DNA of 64,000 bases, taken from the NCBI RefSeq assembly GCF_900103035.1, contig NZ_FMWO01000044.1, positions 1 through 64,000 of the forward strand, in the 5' to 3' direction. How positions within the stretch are numbered: the first letter of the stretch is position 1; each line of letters starts with the position of its first letter. The translations under genes were made by a program, and so were the position numbers. The notes under the pieces were generated by a model. The model ran no database searches, had not been told where the DNA came from, and was given only the letters and a program-made list of their open reading frames with translations. This stretch comes from Nitrosomonas mobilis (GTDB taxonomy: Bacteria; Pseudomonadota; Gammaproteobacteria; Burkholderiales; Nitrosomonadaceae). Positions 57,271-64,000 of the stretch are shown in pieces.

Positions 57271-58101
57271 TCACATTGTATTTGCTGATTTTACCGCTTC
57301 CAGTACAGCAACCGCATCCCGCGTTGCTTTGACATCATGCACGCGTAATATTCTAGCGCCTTTGTCTGCCGCAATCAAAGCTGCTGCAATACTGGCATAT
57401 TTTCGATCATCGACATCATTCCCCGTGATTGCACCCAGCATCGATTTTCTTGAAATACCGACTAAAACCGGAAAACCCATTGGCAAAAACTGATCAAGTT
57501 GATGCAATAGCATCAAGTTATGTTTCAGTGTCTTGCCAAAACCAAATCCGGGATCAATTATGATTCGTGTTGCAGCAATTCCAGCTAAAACCACAGCAGC
57601 CGCACGTTGCTTGAGAAATGCCCTGACATCGCTTATGACATCGTTGTACTCGGGGGCAACTTGCATGGTATCCGGTTGCCCCTGCTTGTGCATCAAACAC
57701 ACCATGGCTTGGCTGGCAGCAACGGTTTCCAGTGTCTTCGGTGTTTGCAAGGCGTTGACATCATTAATCAGGCTAATTCCAACCTGAATGGCCACCTGCA
57801 TGATTTCCGGCTTTGTGGTGTCAATCGAAACAGGAATATTCTGTTTGACCGCATATTCTATAACTGGCATGACACGATGCAACTCTTCATGCGCATCAAC
57901 TGGTCTGCTTCCAGGGCGAGTGGATTCTCCACCTATATCCAGTATGTCGGCACCTTCTACTATCAGCTGATTGATATGCTCTTTTGCTTGCGAGACCGTG
58001 GCATAGCGTCCACCATCAGAAAAAGAATCTGGCGTGACATTGACAACACCCATTATCAGATGGCATTTCTTGGCAAGAAGCGTTTGTAGTTGATTATTCA
58101 T
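57271..58101 (-). CDS. folP: Dihydropteroate synthase
   Basis: 276 residues from ATG at 58099-58101 (MNNQLQTLLAKKCHLIMGVVN). TIM barrel: IMGVVNVTPDSFSDGG, DIGGESTRPGSRPV, SLINDVNAL, IIDPGFGFGKTLKHN, GISRKSMLG, RVHDVKATRDA. Joins pterin pyrophosphate and p-aminobenzoate in folate synthesis; target of sulfonamides. A 23-bp perfect hairpin ends only about 6 nt before the start and leaves no room for a normal Shine-Dalgarno. A longer reading upstream would run through the hairpin and is unlikely. Confidence 0.96.
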   Translation of the reverse strand: MNNQLQTLLAKKCHLIMGVVNVTPDSFSDGGRYATVSQAKEHINQLIVEGADILDIGGESTRPGSRPVDAHEELHRVMPVIEYAVKQNIPVSIDTTKPEIMQVAIQVGISLINDVNALQTPKTLETVAASQAMVCLMHKQGQPDTMQVAPEYNDVISDVRAFLKQRAAAVVLAGIAATRIIIDPGFGFGKTLKHNLMLLHQLDQFLPMGFPVLVGISRKSMLGAITGNDVDDRKYASIAAALIAADKGARILRVHDVKATRDAVAVLEAVKSANTM

Positions 58102-58107
58102 TAGAAC

Positions 58108-58156
58108 AAACTTGAACGGCCTGAGCGTAACAATTACGCTCAGGCCGTTCAAGTTT
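58108..58156. terminator. Perfect 23-bp stem-loop between ftsH and folP
   Basis: Arms 58108-58130 and 58134-58156 are exact reverse complements around a 3-nt loop (CAA on the plus strand). It starts 12 bp after the ftsH stop and ends 6 nt before the folP start on the minus strand, followed by TTGTTCTA. It is a strong candidate for termination or attenuation after ftsH, or for control of folP translation. Confidence 0.7.
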
Positions 58157-58168
58157 AGTGACTATAAA

Positions 58169-60091
58169 TTAAGCTTCTGCTTCTTGGGAGGATTTTTCAG
58201 CAACAGCGGGTTCAGCATCAGGCTGTTTCTCTTCTTCCGTCTTGGCAGATTTACTTTTATCCTCCGTCGGAGGTTGTGGCGCTTGTGGCGGACGAGGCGT
58301 GCGACCTTCCATGATATCCTTGATCTGGTCGCTGTTAATAGTCTCCCATTCAAGCAGTGCCTGCGTCATCGCTTCGATTTTATCCTTATTATCCTCAATC
58401 AATTTACGCGCGAGCGCATATTGTTCATCGATAATTCGGCGAATCTCGGCATCAACCTTCTGCATGGTTGCCTCACTGACATTTTTGTGTGATGTAACCG
58501 AACGCCCCAGGAATACCTCGCCTTCGTTTTCTCCGTAAACCATTGGTCCCATATTGTCAGACATCCCCCACTGGGTTACCATTTTTCGGGCGGTATCGGT
58601 TGCGCGCTCAAAATCGTTGGAAGCACCCGTAGTCATCTGGTTCATGAATACTTCTTCTGCGATTCTGCCTCCAAACATCACTGCCAGGGTTTGTAACAAC
58701 TGCTCACGATCCATACTGAAACGATCCTCAGTGGGTAATTGCATAGTGACACCCAATGCACGACCGCGCGGAATGATGGAAACCTTGTGTACCGGATCAG
58801 TTTTGGGTAACAGGTAAGCGACTACTGCATGGCCAGATTCATGATAAGCAGTGTTACGGCGTTCACTTTCCGGCATAACCATTGAACGACGCTCGGCACC
58901 CATGAAAATTTTATCTTTAGCGCGCTCAAAATCTTCCATGTCTACCAGGCGTTTATTAGAGCGGGCTGCAAACAAAGCAGCTTCATTAACCAAGTTTGCG
59001 AGATCCGCGCCAGACATGCCAGGTGTTCCTCTAGCCAGGATATTTGCTTTGACATCCGGCGAGATGGGTACCTTGCGCATGTGAACCAGCAGAATTTGCT
59101 CACGCCCACGAATATCTGGCAAAGGAACCGTAACTTGCCGGTCAAATCGGCCTGGACGGAGTAACGCCGGATCAAGCACGTCAGGGCGGTTGGTCGCAGC
59201 AATGACAATAACTCCCATTGCACCTTCGAAGCCATCCATTTCAACCAGCAACTGATTCAGGGTTTGCTCACGCTCGTCATTGCCACCACCGAGTCCAGCG
59301 CCGCGCTGACGACCAACAGCATCAATCTCGTCAATAAAAATGATGCAGGGTGCATGTTTCTTGGCCTGCTCGAACATGTCACGTACCCTTGATGCACCAA
59401 CACCTACAAACATTTCCACAAAATCAGAACCAGATATGCTGAAGAACGGTACTTTGGCTTCCCCCGCAATTGCACGAGCAAGCAAGGTTTTACCGGTCCC
59501 GGGATTCCCGCACATCAGAACACCGCGAGGGATATGCCCCCCAAGTTTCTGAAATCTCGTAGGGTCGCGAAGAAAGTCAACCAGTTCGGCAACTTCCTCC
59601 TTTGCCTCTTCACAACCGGCGACGTCAGCAAAAGTAGTATTATTGCTTTTATGATCAAGCATCCTGGCCTTACTTTTACCAAATGAGAATGCCCCACCGC
59701 CTTTGCCACCGCCTTGCATTTGCCGCATGAAAAAAATCCATACGGCAATCAACAATAACATTGGAAACCATGAAACCAGCACACTCATAAGCATGGAAGT
59801 TTCTTCTTCTGGCTTGGCTTCCACGATTACACCCGCTTGTAGAAGATCACTTACCAACCATGGATCCGATGGAGAAAATGTGATGAACTGACGTCCATCA
59901 GTTTTAGCCCCCTTGAGTGTACGACCATCAATAACGACTTTGGCAATCCTTCCCTGTTTCATTTCATTTATAAATTGTGAATATTCCAAGGGGGCTTGCG
60001 ATGGCTGACGCGTAGTGAACTGGTTGAATACCGTCATCAACACCAGCGCAATTACCAGCCAGATGGCCATATTTTTAATTAAGTTATTCAT
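58169..60091 (-). CDS. ftsH: ATP-dependent zinc metalloprotease FtsH
   Basis: 640 residues. Two membrane helices (about 8-24 and 105-122), AAA+ module with [11 protein letters not shown] (Walker A, about 194-204), [13 protein letters not shown] (Walker B) and the second region of homology, then the zinc protease site HESGH. C-terminal tail rich in Pro, Lys and Glu. GGAG before the ATG. Degrades LpxC-type and unassembled membrane proteins. Follows rlmE after 209 bp, as in many proteobacteria. Confidence 0.98.
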   Translation of the reverse strand: MNNLIKNMAIWLVIALVLMTVFNQFTTRQPSQAPLEYSQFINEMKQGRIAKVVIDGRTLKGAKTDGRQFITFSPSDPWLVSDLLQAGVIVEAKPEEETSMLMSVLVSWFPMLLLIAVWIFFMRQMQGGGKGGGAFSFGKSKARMLDHKSNNTTFADVAGCEEAKEEVAELVDFLRDPTRFQKLGGHIPRGVLMCGNPGTGKTLLARAIAGEAKVPFFSISGSDFVEMFVGVGASRVRDMFEQAKKHAPCIIFIDEIDAVGRQRGAGLGGGNDEREQTLNQLLVEMDGFEGAMGVIVIAATNRPDVLDPALLRPGRFDRQVTVPLPDIRGREQILLVHMRKVPISPDVKANILARGTPGMSGADLANLVNEAALFAARSNKRLVDMEDFERAKDKIFMGAERRSMVMPESERRNTAYHESGHAVVAYLLPKTDPVHKVSIIPRGRALGVTMQLPTEDRFSMDREQLLQTLAVMFGGRIAEEVFMNQMTTGASNDFERATDTARKMVTQWGMSDNMGPMVYGENEGEVFLGRSVTSHKNVSEATMQKVDAEIRRIIDEQYALARKLIEDNKDKIEAMTQALLEWETINSDQIKDIMEGRTPRPPQAPQPPTEDKSKSAKTEEEKQPDAEPAVAEKSSQEAEA

Positions 60092-60300
60092 ATTAGCTCC
60101 TCAATGTATTCCCCGACAAAACCAGTTCCGGTTGTATCAGAAGTACTTGTAATTTATTCGTAAACATTGCTGTCTCAAATTTAAACAAACAAAGCGATAC
60201 TGTTTTCTACCTTTACATTTATACAGCTTGCTACTTTCAAATATGCAAAAGCAGCCAAGTCAAGTTGACAACTATAACCATTTGCCGCACTTTTTGCAGT

Positions 60301-60924
60301 CTAACAGATTACTTTTCCTCGTCCCAGCAAATAAACCTCCTTACTGCGATCCCGTGAAGCCTTTGGTTTTACAGTAACAACCTTATCAAAACTGGCTTGC
60401 ATCAATTGACGAAACGATTCAAAGCCGCTCCCTTGAAAAACTTTGACAAGAAAGCTTTTGCCAGGGTTCAAATGTGCATCACAAAACTCTAATGCCAGTT
60501 CTGCCAAATAGGCGCTGCGCGCCTGGTCGCTGACATGGATACCAGTAAGGTTCGGTGACATATCCGAGATGACCAGATCCACTTTCTTCTCCGCCAATGT
60601 TTGCTCAAGCTCAGTGAGTACTTTATTCTCTCGAAAATCCCCTTGAATAAAAACGACCCCAGGGATTGGCTGCATTGGCAAGATATCGAGTGCAATCACG
60701 CGTCCTTTCTGTCCAACTGCGCTTAATGCCACCTGTGACCAACTGCCAGGAGTTGACCCCAAATCAACGACGGTCATACCGGGTACGAACAACCTGTCTC
60801 GTGCGTCTATTTCCAGTAACTTATAGGCTGCACGCGAACGATAACCTGCCTGACGCGCCTGTTGGACAAAGCTGTCATTCACATGCGCAGCCATCCATGT
60901 CTTGCTGGTTTTAGCCGGTTTCAT
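60301..60924 (-). CDS. rlmE: 23S rRNA (uridine-2'-O-)-methyltransferase RlmE
   Basis: 207 residues, the family length. FtsJ-type SAM methyltransferase: [29 protein letters not shown] (usually DLGAAPGGWSQ, here with two substitutions), [14 protein letters not shown] and [16 protein letters not shown] residues in expected places. Modifies U2552 of 23S rRNA. Divergent from yhbY (35 bp). Confidence 0.95.
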   Translation of the reverse strand: MKPAKTSKTWMAAHVNDSFVQQARQAGYRSRAAYKLLEIDARDRLFVPGMTVVDLGSTPGSWSQVALSAVGQKGRVIALDILPMQPIPGVVFIQGDFRENKVLTELEQTLAEKKVDLVISDMSPNLTGIHVSDQARSAYLAELALEFCDAHLNPGKSFLVKVFQGSGFESFRQLMQASFDKVVTVKPKASRDRSKEVYLLGRGKVIC

Positions 60925-60959
60925 CAGGTAAAATTCACTATTTATCAGGAAACGGCCTT

Positions 60960-61349
60960 ATGCTTGAAGAATTGGATACTGCGCAACGCCGGCTGCTTGC
61001 TGCCAGTGCACATCACCTTAATCCGGTTGTGATAATTGGTAAAGGAGGTCTGACGGAAGCGGTTATGAGCGAGATCAACCATGCTCTCACCAAGCACGAA
61101 CTCATCAAAATCAAAGCGGCCGGAGACGATCGTGCAAAAAGATTGATATTATTGGAACAGATATGCCAATCGCTGAGCTGCACATCAATCACCAGCATTG
61201 GTAAAATTCTGGTGGTCTACCGTCGCAAACCTGAAGTCCAGAGTGACAATCCACTTGTTGCTGTCAAACGTAAATCCGTTAACCGCAAGAAACGAATTTC
61301 TCTAAGGCAATCACCTCTCACCTCAGCTAGCAAACGAAAAAACAAATAA
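60960..61349 (+). CDS. yhbY: CRS1/YhbY (CRM) domain RNA-binding protein
   Basis: 129 residues. LDTAQRRLLAASAHHLNPVVIIGKGGLTEAV shows the GKGG loop of the CRM domain, which binds pre-50S ribosomes. A basic Lys/Arg tail of about 35 residues follows (VNRKKRISLRQ...KRKNK), longer than in E. coli YhbY (97 residues). Stands divergent from rlmE, a usual pairing, and converges on greA. Confidence 0.92.
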   Translation: MLEELDTAQRRLLAASAHHLNPVVIIGKGGLTEAVMSEINHALTKHELIKIKAAGDDRAKRLILLEQICQSLSCTSITSIGKILVVYRRKPEVQSDNPLVAVKRKSVNRKKRISLRQSPLTSASKRKNK

Positions 61350-61362
61350 ACCGATTGTTATT

Positions 61363-61839
61363 TTACACATATCTGACATCGATAATTTCATATTCATGCA
61401 CACCGCCGGGCGCGTTGACTTCAGCAATATCGCCCGGATATTTCCCGATCAGGGCACGCGCAAGCGGTGAACTGATTGAAATTTTTCCTGCTTTGATATC
61501 CGCCTCGTCATCACCGACGATTTGGTAAGTTACCTTGGTATTATTTTCCAGGTCATCAAGATCAATCGTGGCACCGAAGACACATGCCCCATCAGCATTC
61601 AGCGTCGCCGGATCGATAATCTGAGCGTTGGAAAGCTTGCTTTCCAGTTCGACGATTCGTCCTTCGACAAAACTCTGTTTTTCCTTGGCGGCATCATATT
61701 CAGCATTTTCGGAAAGGTCTCCCTGAGCTCGTGCTTCCGCTATGGCGGCAATAACAGCCGGGCGCTGAACTGTTTTCAGTTCATGCAATTCTTCGCGCAG
61801 CTTCTCGGCACCAGTGTAGGTAATTGGTATGGCATTCAT
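61363..61839 (-). CDS. greA: Transcription elongation factor GreA
   Basis: 158 residues, exact family length. N-terminal coiled coil with the tip acids in [19 protein letters not shown], then a globular FKBP-like domain with [12 protein letters not shown]-type [17 protein letters not shown]. Stimulates transcript cleavage in backtracked RNA polymerase. Located after carB on the same strand with a gap of 231 bp. Confidence 0.97.
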   Translation of the reverse strand: MNAIPITYTGAEKLREELHELKTVQRPAVIAAIAEARAQGDLSENAEYDAAKEKQSFVEGRIVELESKLSNAQIIDPATLNADGACVFGATIDLDDLENNTKVTYQIVGDDEADIKAGKISISSPLARALIGKYPGDIAEVNAPGGVHEYEIIDVRYV

Positions 61840-62070
61840 CTTTTAGATACTCTTTTTTATAGCAAATGTTTAACAAAACCTGCTGATATGGCTATCCACA
61901 AGTTGCCGGGGGCAATCTACAACCATAGTCATTGTTTGTATGTGGTCACCACATAGCTGTATAACTGCAAATGGCAATAGAGAGCTTTGTTTTTTATTAA
62001 ACCGGAAGTTTAGTAAAGCAATAAACAAACCAACAGAAACCAGCCAGAATTTGACAACTTCTATTCTTGC

Positions 62071-64000
62071 CTAGAATAGAAGTTTTTGCAAACAATAAAC
62101 CTGTAATTCCTGACGGCCGACCATACCCATGCAGGCGGCGCGCGCACCAGCAAGTGTCGTATAGTAGGTGGTTTTAGCTTGTAATGCTGCCCGCCGGATC
62201 GAATAGGAGTCCCGTATTGCGCTACGTTTGTTCATCACGGTGTTGACGACCAGACTGAATTCCCCATTCTTAATTCTATCCACGATATGCGGTCTACTTT
62301 CCGTCACCTTGTTGACGATGGTTACAGGCAGGCCAGCTTCCATGATGGCCTGCGCCGTGCCACGTGTGGCGAACAGTGAAAGATTCAAGGTATGAAACTG
62401 CCTGGCAAGAAGAACTGCTTCAGCCTTGTCGTTGTCACGCACGCTTAACAGCACCTTACCAGAAACAGGCAACTGTATGCCTGCTGCCAGCTGAGATTTA
62501 ACAAAGGCTTCCGCAAAGGTTTTACCTATTCCCATAACTTCACCGGTTGATTTCATCTCTGGTCCCAGAATAGTGTCCACCCCGGAAAACTTAACAAATG
62601 GAAATACCGCTTCTTTAACCGAGAAATGTGCGGGAATGATTTCTTTGGCAAATCCCTGATCAATCAGTTTTTTGCCAGTCATGCAGCGTGCAGCGATCTT
62701 AGCCAATTGCAGACCGGTTGCCTTAGACACAAAAGGAACTGTTCGTGATGCCCGCGGATTGACCTCCAGCACATAAACCAGATCGTCCTGGATGGCAAAT
62801 TGAACATTCATCAATCCCTTGACACCGAGTTCATGGGCCATGGCGGCTGTCTGCCGGCGTAACTCGTCCTGCATTTCTGCAGAGAGGCTGAACGGCGGTA
62901 ACGAACACGCCGAATCTCCCGAATGAACGCCCGCCTCCTCGATATGTTCCATGATGCCGCCGATCAGTACCGTTTCACCATCACAAATTGCATCGACATC
63001 AACCTCGACAGCATTATTGAGAAAATGATCGAGCAATACCGGAGAATCATTGGAAACCTTTACCGCCTCCGTCATATAGCGTTGCAAGTCGCGGGCCTCA
63101 TGCACAATTTCCATGGCGCGGCCGCCCAGCACGTAACTGGGTCTGACCACCAGCGGATAACCAATTTTATCTGCTGCGGCCAGCGCTTCTTCCGGGCTGC
63201 GTGCCGTCAGATTAGGTGGTTGCCTGAGTCCCAAGCGCTGCAGCATGATCTGAAAACGCTCGCGATCCTCGGCGCAATCGATCATATCCGGACTGGTACC
63301 GATTATGGGTACGCCATTAACAGCCAGTTCACGTGCCAGTTTCAACGGCGTCTGCCCCCCATATTGCACGATCACTCCCACCGGTTTTTCCAGCGCGACT
63401 ATTTCCAGCACATCTTCCAGTGTCAACGGTTCGAAATAGAGGCGATCTGAAATGTCGTAGTCAGTCGAAACCGTCTCTGGATTGCAATTAACCATAATTG
63501 TTTCATACTGGTCTTCGCGCATTGCAAGCGCCGCATGAACGCAACAATAGTCGAATTCTATTCCTTGCCCGATACGGTTCGGGCCACCGCCCAACACCAT
63601 GATTTTTTTATGATCACTTGGCCTGGACTCACATTCCTCTTCATAGGTTGAATACATATAGGCGGTCTGGGTAGCAAATTCTGCGGCACAGGTATCCACC
63701 CGTTTATAAACCGGACGGAGATTGAGCAAGTGCCGTCTGGCCCTGACCGCATCTTGGCCGCAGCCAAGCAAGATCGCCAGGCGACGGTCAGAAAAGCCGT
63801 TGCGTTTCAATCGGCGAAATGCTGCATAATCGAGCGAATCCAGCTTCTTTCCGGAAAGGAGCTGTTCCTGTCTGACCAGATCCTCGATTTGCGCCAGAAA
63901 CCAGGGATCGATTCTGGTAAATTCCTGAATTTCAGCAAACGTCAGACCACAGCGAAAAGCATCGGCGACATACCACAGGCGATCCGGACCAGGATAACTC
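62071..64000 (-). CDS. carB: Carbamoyl-phosphate synthase large subunit, 3' part (runs off window)
   Basis: About 643 C-terminal residues are in the window; the frame is open to position 64000, so the start lies beyond the edge (family about 1070 residues). From left on the minus strand: the end of the oligomerisation domain ([19 protein letters not shown]), then the second synthetase half with [26 protein letters not shown], the ATP-grasp region ([38 protein letters not shown]) and the allosteric MGS-like domain at the C-terminus. Makes carbamoyl phosphate for arginine and pyrimidines. Confidence 0.97.
   Translation of the reverse strand, partial: SYPGPDRLWYVADAFRCGLTFAEIQEFTRIDPWFLAQIEDLVRQEQLLSGKKLDSLDYAAFRRLKRNGFSDRRLAILLGCGQDAVRARRHLLNLRPVYKRVDTCAAEFATQTAYMYSTYEEECESRPSDHKKIMVLGGGPNRIGQGIEFDYCCVHAALAMREDQYETIMVNCNPETVSTDYDISDRLYFEPLTLEDVLEIVALEKPVGVIVQYGGQTPLKLARELAVNGVPIIGTSPDMIDCAEDRERFQIMLQRLGLRQPPNLTARSPEEALAAADKIGYPLVVRPSYVLGGRAMEIVHEARDLQRYMTEAVKVSNDSPVLLDHFLNNAVEVDVDAICDGETVLIGGIMEHIEEAGVHSGDSACSLPPFSLSAEMQDELRRQTAAMAHELGVKGLMNVQFAIQDDLVYVLEVNPRASRTVPFVSKATGLQLAKIAARCMTGKKLIDQGFAKEIIPAHFSVKEAVFPFVKFSGVDTILGPEMKSTGEVMGIGKTFAEAFVKSQLAAGIQLPVSGKVLLSVRDNDKAEAVLLARQFHTLNLSLFATRGTAQAIMEAGLPVTIVNKVTESRPHIVDRIKNGEFSLVVNTVMNKRSAIRDSYSIRRAALQAKTTYYTTLAGARAACMGMVGRQELQVYCLQKLLF

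Overview
The window looks like chromosomal DNA of a betaproteobacterium of the ammonia-oxidiser group (Nitrosomonadaceae, most likely Nitrosomonas). This rests on several family-level points: a GshA of the proteobacterial TIGR02049 type, the queA-tgt-yajC-secD-secF string, ubiE beside a DUF971 gene, a PEP-CTERM protein beside exopolysaccharide genes, and many decayed insertion sequences. The genus is inferred from gene content and protein recollection; no search was run. No rRNA, tRNA or CRISPR array was found.

Layout. 1-1.9 kb: an IS1595-type transposase and an IS630 remnant. 2-15.7 kb: housekeeping genes (ffh; coaBC-dut-DUF192; radC; rpmB-rpmG; an acyl desaturase; polA; a LOG-family protein; DUF2782; thrB; a BPSS1780-type membrane protein). 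14.2-27.7 kb: a surface-polysaccharide locus with a WecA-like initiating transferase carrying an unusual C-terminal extension, a minus-strand wzb-wza-wzc export and tyrosine-phosphorylation operon, a PEP-CTERM protein, a flippase (Wzx), a polymerase (Wzy) and two GT4 glycosyltransferases. The wzx-wzy-GT block is visibly AT-richer. It is bounded by wreckage: a truncated second glycosyltransferase, IS256 and IS630 remnants, and a 5' stub of a UDP-glucose dehydrogenase gene. This looks like an exchanged sugar-specificity cassette.

28.6-46.7 kb: rapZ, recG, ridA, murA, a membrane-anchored protein of unknown function, argH, a fructosamine-kinase-like gene, a dynamin-like GTPase, an HDOD protein, ubiE-DUF971-dedA, and the queA-tgt-yajC-secD-secF operon. 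47-54.3 kb: a small stress-type membrane protein, apbE coupled to a family-6 DNA glycosylase, another IS630 remnant, gshA-gshB, serB and a second desaturase. 54.6-64 kb: pstS behind a good PHO box, then the minus-strand run rlmE, ftsH, folP, glmM; yhbY diverges from rlmE, and greA follows carB, which runs off the right edge.

The observations most worth following are: (i) the low-molecular-weight tyrosine phosphatase gene (wzb) keeps its catalytic cysteine only if translation starts at a CTG codon, which sits 7 nt after a strong Shine-Dalgarno and overlaps a 9-codon minicistron; (ii) two very long perfect hairpins with 3-nt loops, one of 23 bp just upstream of the folP start and one of 21 bp after the PEP-CTERM gene; (iii) the WecA-like enzyme fused to an Arg-rich domain; (iv) the PHO box in front of an orphan pstS; (v) the remnant genes around the polysaccharide cassette. 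No clear new defence system or other wholly unknown multi-gene system was seen.
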